The notes beneath the pieces are model-generated. The model searched no databases. It saw only the letters and a list, made by a program, of their open reading frames with translations, and was not told where the DNA came from. Positions 10,321 through 19,925 of a stretch of 64,000 nt of DNA are shown in pieces (position 1 is the stretch's first letter; each line of letters begins with the position of its first letter). The stretch is from Melieria omissa. Taxonomy: Eukaryota > Arthropoda > Insecta > Diptera > Ulidiidae. The stretch is from the NCBI GenBank assembly GCA_963971225.1, contig OZ020269.1, forward strand, positions 44,041,264-44,105,263. Direction: 5' to 3'. Both the position numbers and the translations under genes were made by a program.

Positions 10321-10392
10321 ACAGGAACAAACGCGCAGGGGATGATCCCTATTAATGCGAAGCATTGCGTTGGTTCAGGAAGGATATAAAAG

Positions 10393-12117
10393 TTAGGAGA
10401 TAGGGTTATGAGAAAAGTGTTTATGGGCTCTTGCCTTGAACCCATCGAGATCATAAGTGCTGGGAAAAATATCCGCAGGCCGCGCTGTGCGGGCCAGAAA
10501 CGAACTTTCCCTGTAGTGCGTAGTGCGCTGGAACATCGTTTCGACGTGGAATGCATGGGCGCCAGTGTTCAAACGGGTTGCCCGGGGGTATACCCGGAGT
10601 GATGGCATCAAGCTGCCCATCTCCACTGAGCAGTTACCGAAAAAGTATCGGTAAAATAACACCACACATGCCACGTTTCGACGATGCTCCAGGGAGTCAA
10701 TAGAGCTGGATGCCCTACTGTCCCCTATAAGTTTAATCGCACGGTTTTGCACCCGATCGAGGAACTCCAAATAGGTTTTTGAAGCCCCCGCCCAGAGGTG
10801 CGAGTTAAACTCCATTTTAGGTCGGATATAGGTAGTGTAAATAATGCGGAGATCAGACGGAGTGAAATATTTTTTGCACCGCTTTAGGAAGCCGAGGCAC
10901 TTGGCTGCTTCTTTCGACACGCCAAAAATATGATCGTTCCAACGAAGATCGTTCTTAATGGACATGCCTAGAACATCAAGAGCTGCCGATTCCGCAATAC
11001 CCACACCACCCATTACCAAGGATGTGTTGGGATGTGGGGAGACTCGTTTGTGGGATAACAGGCAACATTGGGTCTTGCGGGGATTAAAATCGACCCTGTT
11101 CGCTTGACCCCACTTGGAGATTGTTTGTAGGTCGCTATTAAGTGTGTCATTCATACGGCGCCGTTCTCTCTCAATCTCCACAGAGCTGGGACGCTTTGTG
11201 AAAGAGTATGAATGACAAATGGTGCTGTCATCCGCAAACGAGTAGATGGGATTCTTCGTCGCCGACAACAGGTCGTTGATGAAGATCAGGAAAAGGGTTG
11301 GAGAAAGGACCGAACCCTGCGGCACTCCCGCGCTAAGAGAATGCTTTTCCGAGGCTATGCCGTCTATTACAACACGAATAGAGCGATCATAGAGGAAGCT
11401 CGTAATCCAACGAGAGAAGATACTACCGACGCCATAGGCAATCAATTTTGACACGAGTGCTTTATGCCACACCCGGTCAAAGGCCTTGGAAATATCTAAT
11501 GCAACAACCTTGCTTTCACCGAGGTTTAGAATGCTATGGTTCCATTTCTCGGTGAGGACCGCCATAAGGTCTCCCGTCGATCGTTGTCTTCGGAAGCCGT
11601 ATTGGCGGTCACTTAGCAGTCTATTGTGCTCCAGATATTTCACAAGGTTGAAGTCTACAATGCTTTCCATTACTTTGGAAAGCACTGAACAGATTGCTAT
11701 AGGTCGGTAGTTCGCAGAAACAGTAGTCTTGCCTTTTTTAGGAACTGGTTGAACATTTGCTACCTTCCAACATGTCGGAAATACACCTGTGGTGTATGAC
11801 ATGTTGAAAAGTTTGCGTAATGGACAAGCCAGTGAGGTAGCGCACTTTTGCAAAACAAGGGCTGGAATGCCGTCCGGCCCATAAGCCTTATTTACATCGA
11901 GATTTGCAAGCACTCTTTTAACTACCCGTGTCCGAAAATGAATTTCTGGCCTAGAGCAAGATACGTTTTCGACTACGGGCAGTGGTTGATCGCTAGGGGG
12001 CAGTGAGGAATTCTCTGCGAAAATTTTAGCCAACAAATTAGCTTTATCAACCGAGTGAGTGATGATTTGATCATTGTTAAGAAGAGTTGGGATTGAAGAC
12101 GATGTTTGGTTCTTCAC
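10393..12117 (-). CDS. LINE J reverse transcriptase
   Basis: The 574-residue open frame begins in the region between endonuclease and RT (NNDQIITHSVDKANLLAKIF). The RT palm carries YGPDGIPALVL, then ANYRPIAICSVLSKVMESIV, VALDISKAFDRVWH, SAGVPQGSVLSPTLFLIFIN and the active site YSFADDSTI. The thumb region (TLFGVS-like, YIRPKMEFNSHLWAG) runs to HKHFSHNP. It performs target-primed reverse transcription at the nicked chromosome. The true ORF2 start is the endonuclease ORF upstream; a frame change at about 12118-12150 separates them, so this is a fragment of a broken ORF2. Confidence 0.85.
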   Translation of the reverse strand: MKNQTSSSIPTLLNNDQIITHSVDKANLLAKIFAENSSLPPSDQPLPVVENVSCSRPEIHFRTRVVKRVLANLDVNKAYGPDGIPALVLQKCATSLACPLRKLFNMSYTTGVFPTCWKVANVQPVPKKGKTTVSANYRPIAICSVLSKVMESIVDFNLVKYLEHNRLLSDRQYGFRRQRSTGDLMAVLTEKWNHSILNLGESKVVALDISKAFDRVWHKALVSKLIAYGVGSIFSRWITSFLYDRSIRVVIDGIASEKHSLSAGVPQGSVLSPTLFLIFINDLLSATKNPIYSFADDSTICHSYSFTKRPSSVEIERERRRMNDTLNSDLQTISKWGQANRVDFNPRKTQCCLLSHKRVSPHPNTSLVMGGVGIAESAALDVLGMSIKNDLRWNDHIFGVSKEAAKCLGFLKRCKKYFTPSDLRIIYTTYIRPKMEFNSHLWAGASKTYLEFLDRVQNRAIKLIGDSRASSSIDSLEHRRNVACVVLFYRYFFGNCSVEMGSLMPSLRVYPRATRLNTGAHAFHVETMFQRTTHYRESSFLARTARPADIFPSTYDLDGFKARAHKHFSHNPIS

Positions 12118-12145
12118 CTTCTTAACGAATGACCAAAAGTTCTTA

Positions 12146-13262
12146 CTACCACGCTGGCATTGAAGAACCTTTTTTCCTTTGGCGCTGTTCGTGCAGAAAC
12201 TTTTGGCGCCTTAGGATGGCATTGCATCGATTTCTAGCCTGTTTACGCAGCTGTTCAGTGGTGGCATTTTTATTTGCCTGCCATGCTCTGAAAGCTTCCT
12301 CTTTAGACCTGACAGCAATTCTGCATGTCTCATTAAACCAGAGATTGTCCTTAGGTTTAATGCAAATTTTCTTATTAGGGATGAAGGACCGCATTCCCAA
12401 TAATATTATTTCTTCAACCATTTTGGCTGCGGCATTTATGTTTCTATCAAGAAAACACAATTTCCAATTGAAGTGGGCGAAAAAATCGTTAAGTCCACTC
12501 CAGTTAGCTTTATCATACATCCACATTAAGCGCTTCGGGGCTAAGGGCGAAGCATTGCGGATAGAAGAGTATGAGAAAGACGCCAAAATGGTGCAATGGT
12601 CCGAGTTTCCAAGAGGTGCGTGCATTTCAACATCATATTTTTCATGATGTGAGGTGAGAAAAAGGTCTAGAGTATTGAGAGCTTGCCCCTCAACGCAGGG
12701 GATATGCGTTGGTTCATGCACTATTTGAGTCAAGTTATTAGACTCGGCAAAGAGCTCGACAAATAAGCCTTCAGGAGTTGTGTGGCTGGAATGGCGTAGC
12801 CAATTGGAATTATGAATATTGAAATCACCAGCAACAACAATTCGGATACGATTCCAAAATATGAGAAATAGAATCAGAGAGAAGATCAAACTTGTTGTAA
12901 GTAAAATCTCTCCCTGAATTCGGGCTTCTATACAGAAAGCAGAAGTGCAGAATGTGCGACTGGATATTGAATTTAACCCACATGGAGCTAAATTCGGCAT
13001 CCGTTGTGTATAATTGTTGCTGGCACTGGTACGCAACATTACTGCACACATAAATGGCAAGACCCCTGTGAGGAGAGAATAATGGCAGTAAGTGGTAACC
13101 AGGGATGTGGAAATCCAGTGGATCTGCATCCTCACACACCTGGGTTCCACTTAGTGCGATTACATGGGGTTTATGAAGTCTAACAAACGCGTATACAGCA
13201 AAAAAGTTCGCCCTGAGCCCGCGCACGTTGCAGAAGGCTATACGAAATTTGTCCAGCACCAT
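12146..13262 (-). pseudogene. LINE J endonuclease
   Basis: The frame from 13262 starts MVLDKFRIAFCNVRGLRANF, with N and an acidic partner of the exonuclease-endonuclease-phosphatase fold, followed by ALSGTQVCEDADP where the catalytic glutamate is expected. After a frame change near 12840, the second frame continues with IVVAGDFNIHNSNWLRH (D-x-N) and LGNSDHCTILASF (the SDH motif). It nicks target DNA. The end (about 12146) is out of phase with the RT frame. Confidence 0.8.
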
Positions 13263-13730
13263 GGCCTGGGTGGGTTAAAGGACAAGGAAAGTAGCCGGGA
13301 ATGCGATCTGCCGCACTAAGAAATTGATTATGCTCTGTGGTAAGTGTTATGCCTTTACCACAGAACAGTCAATTTCTCAGTGTCGAACAAGACCGCATGT
13401 AGCGCCACTGAATACGGACGGAGGAGGGAGACACGGAAAAAGAAGCATTACAAACACAACGCAGAGGTCAATGCAGCGGACAGCGAGAAAAAGTTAACGG
13501 CAGTATTATATTTTATTGCGTTTGCATTTTTTAATTTTTATTATTTGTTATTATATGATATATTAATATTATTATTGTATTAATTATTTGGCACACGTGG
13601 CGCAGCACAAACTGGACATGTCAGTCGGACGAACATTTAAACACGCGAGGGACGGACAGAAACAATAAAAAAACAATATAAACCGCGGAGCACAAAACGG
13701 CACGTCTGCCCACGCGTAACACTTGACTTT

Positions 13731-14271
13731 TCCTGACTTTTCGTTTTATCCCCGCTATTTCCAGCATGCGTTCGGAGATCATGTTTAATTGGGAACCAGA
13801 GTCTAATAATGCACGTCATGGAATGCTCTGGTTGCGATTATTTAATAAATTTACAACAACTGTTCCCAAAATATTACTGTCAGAGTTTTTACTATGTAGC
13901 GCGACATGGGTGCTTGTGGATGAGGCGCGGTGTGGCGATTTCGCGTCGTGAAGACGGTTTGGATAATTGTTATTTATGTGAAGTAGTGAATGGTGTTTGT
14001 TTCCGCAGCTGTGACATGTGAAATTGGAGGTGCAATTTTCTGAAGTGTGATTATTCGATTTTAAGCAATTTGTGCATAGCTTTAGATCTTGTATCTTGTG
14101 TAATCGATCGGACACTGATAAGTTTAAGAACGCTATGCATCTATAAATGAGGTGCCCCTGTCTGTTGCAGTAATGGCACGTGGAGTTGGTCGCAGTGAGC
14201 ACTGTACGCTGCCTTTGATTTGTGCAACTGCTGCCTGCAGTTGACGCGAAATTAGTTTGTGATAGTGTTTG
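13731..14271 (-). pseudogene. BEL-Pao gag C-terminus and protease N-terminus
   Basis: The minus-strand frame 14286-13816 carries zinc-knuckle motifs: CHYCNRQGHLIYRC, then CTNCLKSNNHTSENC and CHSCGNKHHSLLH. These nucleocapsid motifs bind RNA. After a stop near 13816, the next frame gives ALLDSGSQLNMISERM, an aspartic protease active-site segment (D-S-G). The sequence is then cut by LINE J. The right boundary is the mariner at 14274. Confidence 0.85.
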
Positions 14272-14273
14272 TA

Positions 14274-14840
14274 AAGGGTGATCCAACTAGAGGTACTTTT
14301 TTCAATAACCTTTTTTTGACAGATCACGCGTGAGTCGTGTCAAGCTGTCATATTATTTTTGTTCAGTATTGTTTGGCATTTCATCATGGAAAGACTTACG
14401 CCTGAAAAACGTTTACAAATCGTTCATCGGTCCATATTTCTTCAAAAATGATGCCGGTGAGAACAGCTAATTTCACGTAATGGGCCGGTCGATTGGCCAC
14501 CAAGATCGTGTGATATCACACCGTTAGACTGTTTTCTGTGGGGATAAGTAAAGTCTTAAGTCTATACAGATAAACCCGCTTCGATTCAGGCCTTGGAGCA
14601 AAACATCACGCGTGTCATTCGCCAGTTACCAGTCGAAATGCTCGAACGAGTCATCGAAAATTGGACTCAACGGATGGACCATCTGAGACGTAGCCGCGGC
14701 CAACATTTGAAAGAGATAATCTTCAAAAAATAAATGCCAAAGAATGTTCTTTCGAATGATAATAAACATTCCCCGTTAAATTTTAATTTTCTGTGTTTTT
14801 TTCTTTAAAAAAGTAGGGAACCTCGAAATGGATCACGCTT
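14274..14840 (+). mobile_element. Internally deleted mariner element
   Basis: The ends are imperfect inverted repeats (AAGGGTGATCCAACTAGAGG and AAGCGTGATCCATTTCGAGG), flanked by TA at 14272-14273 and 14841-14842. Removing the 567-bp element and one TA restores the BEL gag frame. Inside are the transposase N-terminus (MERLTPEKRLQIVHRS near 14384) and, after a large internal deletion, its C-terminus (VDWPPRSCDITPLDCFLWG to HLKEIIFKK near 14486-14731). It retains only the third catalytic aspartate region, and depends on transposase from elsewhere. Confidence 0.88.
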
Positions 14841-14842
14841 TA

Positions 14843-15774
14843 CATTACCTTCGATTATTTGGCACCGCCTTTTCAGGAACGTCAACATAGCGCTTAGTGT
14901 TGGCATACGATCGGTGGCAGATTCTTCATTCCACTTCAACGCAGTTTCTGCATCCAGCTTAGAGGTGATAAGATGCACAATGAGGTCGTCCCACTGATCG
15001 ACAGGACGATTAAGATTCTTGAGTCCCACCAAATGGTTGTTCATTGTGTCGATGAGTTTTCGTAGATCAGTAGAATTAGTTTTTGTAATTTTGGGGTGCT
15101 GAAACATTAACTCGATGTGCCTCTTGCCAATCACTCTTTTGTTTTCGAATCGTTCGCGTAGCCGGTTCAATGCCACCTCATAATTCTCGGATACGATCTT
15201 TAGCCCTTCAATGGTCGCCTTAGCAGTGCCGTCCAACTTAGCCACGAGGTAATGAAATTTTGCAAGTGTGGTTATGTGCTGATTATTGTGCACCAGCGAG
15301 GTAAACTCGTCATGCCAACTCATCCATGCGGTTATTTCTCCTGAACCTTATGGATTCATACCTTTCAGAGCTAGGGCTCGCAATCATTGAAAGGTTGCCT
15401 TCCTGTTCCATATTTGCTAACATAACCTTAATTCCGGACGCAGCCAGGTAGTACAATTCCTCATAAGTAGATCGGTTGTGTTGACTGATTTCCTCCGGGT
15501 CACGTTCTTCAATTTTACCTTGCACATTAATAAAGTTGGTGAATGCACTCTCCAGTGCATCCAGACGGATCGTAAGCTCGGATTTTGAAGTCGATTGAGG
15601 TGCCTGCTTCACACGCTCCACGAAATCTCGCATACGGTCCAATTGTTGTTCGCACACGGTGCGACGCGTTTTGAGGGCAGCAGTAGTTTTTTGCTGCTTA
15701 GATGCTGCTATAGTCGTCGGTACTGCGCCCTCAGACTTCTTGCCTGAGAAAGGCTGTTGTTCGGAGTCCGACAT
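14843..15774 (-). pseudogene. BEL-Pao gag N-terminal and central region
   Basis: The frame 15774-15310 begins MSDSEQQPFSGKK with a coiled-coil-like segment. The frame 15323-14805 carries the conserved BEL gag region: FHYLVAKLDGTAKATIEGL, ENYEVALNRLRERFENKRVI and KRRCQIIEGNV. A one-base frame change near 15330 separates the two. Gag forms the particle that packages element RNA. The frame continues in phase across the mariner insertion into the zinc-knuckle part at 14271. Confidence 0.85.
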
Positions 15775-15838
15775 TTCACACGATGTTACACAGCAATGAA
15801 TTCAATAAAATGATAGAATGTAGGCCTCAAATATAGAT

Positions 15839-15856
15839 CTCGCCGGGGCCTCCAAA
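15839..15856 (-). promoter_or_regulatory. Putative primer-binding site of the BEL element
   Basis: Directly inside the 5' LTR, the minus strand reads TGGAGGCCCCGGCGAGAT, which starts with TGG as expected for pairing to a tRNA CCA end. I cannot assign the tRNA species. Confidence 0.6.
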
Positions 15857-16126
15857 TGTTTTAAGGGGGGCTGAGCCTTTTCAGTCCTCAAGATTTTTAG
15901 TGATGAAATATATATTTGTTGGCCCTTCCACTTGACTGAATAATGTGCACTCGTGTGTATGGTCAGATCGGAAGTGAATGTTCTTTATTTTCTTTTCATT
16001 CAATTCGTATAGGACAAAAGGGAAAGAGATAAGTACCAATGAGTAACAATTGTGAATAGTAGTAAATAGAGATGCCAAATTCAGTGCTGCCAAATTTAAC
16101 TTTAGGAAGTACTTCACGTCGCAACA
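15857..16126 (-). repeat. BEL-Pao 5' LTR
   Basis: This 270-bp LTR matches 5200-5477 closely, with the same TG...CA ends. The right target duplication AACTC is at 16127-16131. Confidence 0.92.
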
Positions 16127-16851
16127 AACTCATTTAAGCCCTACAAATCGCCAGGACCAGGCGGCATATTTCCGGCACTCCTCTCAAGGGGCACGGACAA
16201 ACTAGTTCAAAAAATGGTTCTTATCTACAGAGCCAGTATTATACTGAGCTATATTCCAAAGTCTGGAGGGAGGTAAGGGTTATATTTATACCTAAAGGGG
16301 GCAACAAGCCACCTGACTCCCCAAAATCCTACAGGCCTATCAGCCTCTCATCATTTATGTTAAAAACGATGGAAAAACTTATAGACCTCTACATAAGGGA
16401 TGAGGTGCTATTACAAACTCCACTACACAAATATCAATTTGCATACCAAAAGAACAAATCAACTATAACAGCACTGAGTTTCTTGGTGACTGATATAGAA
16501 GAAGCACTCGATGCAAAAGGCATAGCCCTATGCACATTTATGGACATAGAGGGCGTCTTCGACAATTCCAATCTATGGTATTAGCCCTCTCTAATAGAGG
16601 GACAAACCATGAGGTTACCAACGCTAAACCAAAGGGTAATAACCGCTAATTTAGGACCTGCAGTACTAAGCATCAACGTAGTAAAAGGCTGCCCGCAAGG
16701 TGGGGTTTTATCTCCCTTATTATGGTCTATACTGGTTGATGAATTATTTAAATTACTAAATTCCAAAGGACATAAAACTATAGGCTTCGCGGATGACCTA
16801 GCAGTAATAATAAATGGCACGCATGAAGGCACTTTGTGCGACCTTATGCAA

Positions 16852-16884
<33 letters not shown>

Positions 16885-17247
16885 ATATAACTGTTCCAAT
16901 CAAGGCTGAGGTCAAATATCTAAGAGTTACCCTAGATCAAAAACTCACTTGGGAACCGCATTTAAACACAGTTCTTAAAAAAGCAACGAAATCGCTGTGG
17001 ACGATAAGACAATTACTGGGTAAATCTTGGGGTCTTTCACCCCGTATGACATCCTGGGCGTACACACAAATGGTAAGACCCATCATACTATACGGTGCTC
17101 TAGTATGGTGGGGTAAAACCAATCAGAGCACAACAATAAAAAGATTAAACAGAGTCCAAAGGTTTGCATGCCTAAGCATTACGGGGGCAATGAAAACAAC
17201 CCCAACTGCCGGCATGGAATACTTACTCGACCTAACACCGCTCCATA
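16127..17247 (+). pseudogene. LINE A reverse transcriptase, decayed
   Basis: The sequence continues LINE A ORF2 directly from 5199. RT motifs include YKSPGPGGIFPALL (16139), AYRPISLSS-like text, FAYQKNKSTITALSFL, CTFMDIEGVFDN, KGCPQGGVLSPLLWSILVDE and the active site IGFADDLAVII (16784). A microsatellite of AAT units (16853-16885) sits where about 50 residues of the palm are missing. It continues with VKYLRVTLDQKLTWEPHL and the thumb segment VRPIILYGALVWWGK. It has several stops and shifts. The Tc1 insertion at 17250 splits LTPLHI from AIQEEA. Confidence 0.8.
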
Positions 17248-17249
17248 TA

Positions 17250-18819
17250 CACTGCGGGACACTTGATTACCCTCACTTTATTTTGTTAGCTAAGATTTTT
17301 GTTATGAAGTCAAAAATTTTTTTTTTAATGTCAAAATTTTCTGGACACTTAGTTACATGTGTTCCTGTTTTTGAACCGCCAAAATTGTATGTAAAATGAT
17401 GATTAACCACATTTTTGTCCTTTTAAGCCTATTTCAAGTGGGACACTTGATTACCCTCACTCATAGAAAACAAAGAAACTAGAGGTAATTCTTCATTACA
17501 TTTATTAATTTTTTATTACTAATGTTTTGTATGGACACCATTACTGCGAATAACCTCAAAAAGACGAGAAGGCGAAGAGTTGTCCAACGATGTAAGATAA
17601 TTTTCAGGGATTTCGGAAAATGCTTTTTCAATTGTGTCTATAAGACGCCATCTGCATAAATTTTACGTGTCAACCATCCCCAAACATTTTTGATTATGTT
17701 TGGATTGGACGAGAATGCAGACCAATCTATTTCATTAACATTTTCCGCTTCAAACCAATCCTTCACCAACTAGCGGTGTGAATGGCAGCGTTATCATGCT
17801 GGAAAATCCCGCGTTTCCCCGCGAATATTTCGTCAAAGTTTACAAATCCAATCTCCAACATTTCCATATAATTCTGTGAAACTTGGCGCCCTTCCAATAT
17901 TGACAAATTAATTGCGCCATGGGCCGACATTGCTGCCGACAACATAACTGAGAATGCTGCTGAATGACGCCGCGACAAAAATCGTTCAGATTTTCTTAGA
18001 TCGTAAAAATAGTGTTGGAAGCCATTGGGTCCGTCCAAATTAAATTTATTTTCGTCGGAAAAGACGACTGACTTCCACTCCTGCTGCCAACTGAGATGAG
18101 CTCGCGCGAACTCTAAGCGTACCGTTTTGTGACTTTGCAGTAAACGTGGTTTTTTTTGCAGCCTTTTGCGTTTGATGTAAGGAAACTGCTTAATTACTCT
18201 GTGGACAGTGCTGACACTGGCTGTCGTCCTGGTTAGACCTCGTATGTGACCCGCAGACGCAGAGGAATTGGACGCTTCACGAAGATCTGCTCTTCTCTCT
18301 CTAAGAGAAGTTGCTGTTGCGGTACGACCTTTGCGGTTTTTGCCATAAGTTGTGGGTGTTTTAAGAAAATGGCTTATCAACCATGGATCGCGATCGATTC
18401 TGTGAGCGATTTCGCGGTTACTTATGTTTTCCTCCTTATACGCCGAAATTCGTCCCCTTTCCAATTCTTTTAAGGTTTTACCGCGGGCCATTGCATCTGC
18501 CGTCTGTAAATTTCGCAAACATTATATGCCTAATACTTTCCATTTAGTTTTTCAAACCAATTTACACTAATCCTACCTTCTAACACTTGTTACAGGTCTA
18601 AAACTGCAATGAGGGTAATCAAGTGTCCCACTTGAAATAGGCTTAAAAGGACAAAAATGTGGTTCATCATCATTTTGCATAAAATGTTGGCGGTTCAAAA
18701 ACAGGAACACATGTAACTAAGTGTCCAGAAAATTTTGACATTAAAAAAAAAGTTTTTGACTTCATCACAAAAATCTTAGCTAACAAAGTAAAGTGAGGGT
18801 AATCAAGTGTCCCGCAGTG
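17250..18819 (-). mobile_element. Tc1-like transposon with long IR/DR termini
   Basis: Flanking TA dinucleotides are at 17248-17249 and 18820-18821. The ends begin CACTGCGGGACACTTGATTA. Inverted repeats are about 212 bp (17250-17461 and 18608-18819). Each holds two direct copies of GGGACACTTGATTACCCTCA, an outer and an inner one, as in IR/DR Tc1 elements. The transposase is on the minus strand. Removing the element and one TA restores the LINE A frame exactly (LTPLHI-AIQEEA). Confidence 0.92.
17530..18491 (-). pseudogene. Tc1-like DD34E transposase, inactivated
   Basis: The start chosen is ATG at 18491 (MARGKTLKELERGRI); the frame is open a little upstream. The paired helix-turn-helix region covers residues 1-110 (SNREIAHRIDRDPWLI, STVHRVIKQFPYIKRK). 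The catalytic core has the first D in VVFSDENKFNLDG and the second in GIFQHDNAAIHTA. A one-base deletion after IHTAS truncates the open frame at 17763. In the restored phase, 34 residues after the second D, the expected glutamate is lysine (PNIIKNVWG). Both the frameshift and the E-to-K change would abolish cut-and-paste activity. Confidence 0.9.
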
Positions 18820-18821
18820 TA

Positions 18822-19865
18822 GCTATCCAAGAGGAAGCAATCTCAAGTGCACTCACGCTATATAGGCATAACCTACTTAAACAGGGCAACCTGACGGGCC
18901 ACTTGGCAATTCTAAAACAAATAGAGGACACCCTCCACAAATCAACATATCTGGACTTCATGAAACTCCATTTCAGCCCAACAATGAAATATATAGTTGA
19001 CTTTCCGACTAGATAACAGTGGGACAACAACCCGAAATGGTTAAATGAAGACGCTCAGAAATGGTACACCGATGGCTCTAAAACACCTTGTGGTGTAGGA
19101 GCTGGAGTGGTGGGCCCTGGGGTCAACTTAGCCCTTCCGATGAGCTATAATACCTCAATATTTCAAGCTGAACTCTATGCAATATATGAGGCAGCTCGAA
19201 CAATTGCTAAAATGCACCCTCAAGGAACAATGTTCACCATACTCTCGGATAGTCTGTCAGTTCTAAAAGCGCTTGACAGCTACTCCTACACATAAAAAAT
19301 CCTGCTTGAATGTCACAAGGAACTCAACGCCCTAGGGACCCAGAACAGGGTTGCGCTCGTCTGGGTTCCTGGGCATGAGGGCCATGATGGCAACGAAAGG
19401 GCAGACACACAAGCAAAAAATGGTGCAGAAAGCCCATTCATAGGGCCGGGCCTGATGTTTGGATTCGGTAAAACCGACCTAAAACAGGACATCCACAAAT
19501 GAATCCAGAGGCAAAAACAAAAATACTGGAACAATATTGAGGGACTACGTCACTCGAAAAGATTCCTAAACTTTAACACAAAACGAGCCAAAACTGCTAT
19601 ACTTCTTAGCAGAAGACAGCTCAAAATCCTATGTGGCGCCCTAACCGGCCATTATTCTTGCAACTACCACCTCCACAAACTAGGCTTGGTCATCGACAAA
19701 ACGTGCAGATACTGCAATGAGGTTGACGAAACAATGGAACACGTTATCATAAACTGCCCCGCCCTGGCACACAGACGTGCAAAGTTTCTAGGGAAACATA
19801 TTCTCGGTGATGAGGACCTGATGCAAATATCGCAGAAAGGTCTGATTCAATACCTGAGCACATAA
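18822..19865 (+). pseudogene. LINE A RNase H and C-terminal zinc motif
   Basis: ORF2 resumes after the Tc1 element. RNase H motifs are visible: WYTDGSKTPCGVGAG (first D), IFQAELYAIYEAAR (E), FTILSDSLSVLKAL (D) and ALVWVPGHEGHDGNERADT (last D). The C-terminus has CRYCNEVDETMEHVIINC, a CCHC-like motif found at the end of many LINE ORF2 proteins. RNase H would remove the RNA strand after cDNA synthesis. Stops at about 19015, 19293 and 19501 break the frame. Confidence 0.8.
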
Positions 19866-19925
19866 AACACCAGATGATTCAAGGGGCACAATAAACCTAC
19901 TAGGTTGCAGTGCGCAAGGGCATTG

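Larger units (their letters stand above)
10319..13730 (-). mobile_element. LINE J, Jockey/CR1-like non-LTR retrotransposon
   Basis: A minus-strand LINE of about 3.4 kb lies inside BEL pol. It has an endonuclease (13262-12146), an RT (12117-10393) and a poly(A) tail at 10291-10318. About 460 bp upstream of the endonuclease has no gag-like ORF1. The 5' end is near 13723-13735. The sequence there, from AAAGTCAAGTGTTACGCGTG, recurs at 26511. I could not find a clean target duplication. The poly(A) tail and RT motifs fit the Jockey/CR1 superfamily. Confidence 0.8.
5200..16126 (-). mobile_element. BEL-Pao LTR retrotransposon with three nested insertions
   Basis: The LTRs are 5200-5477 (3' LTR in element orientation) and 15857-16126 (5' LTR), both TG...CA and flanked by the 5-bp duplication AACTC (5195-5199 and 16127-16131), as is usual for BEL-Pao. 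Domain order on the minus strand is gag, zinc knuckles, protease, RT, RNase H, integrase. A polypurine tract (AAGGGGGGGGTGGA) adjoins the 3' LTR. A probable primer site (TGGAGGCCCCGGCGAGAT) adjoins the 5' LTR at 15839-15856. The element is inserted in the RT region of LINE A and holds a MITE, LINE J and a mariner. The LTRs differ by one short insertion or deletion and a few substitutions, so insertion is fairly recent although the ORFs are damaged. Confidence 0.92.
2878..19925 (+). mobile_element. LINE A, RNase H-bearing non-LTR retrotransposon, fragmented
   Basis: One old non-LTR element is collinear over this interval: ORF1 (3098-4143), endonuclease remnants (4215-5194), RT (16127-17247) and RNase H plus a C-terminal CCHC-like motif (18822-19865). 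It is interrupted by a BEL element (5200-16126) and a Tc1 element (17250-18819). Domain order and the RNase H suggest the I/R1/LOA group, but I cannot fix the clade. Many stops and frame changes show it is long dead. The 3' end is uncertain, somewhere around 19920-19970. Confidence 0.75.

Noticed and set aside
15839..15856. tRNA gene near the BEL LTR
   Set aside because: Only 18 bases resemble a tRNA 3' end, exactly as expected for a primer-binding site; no cloverleaf.
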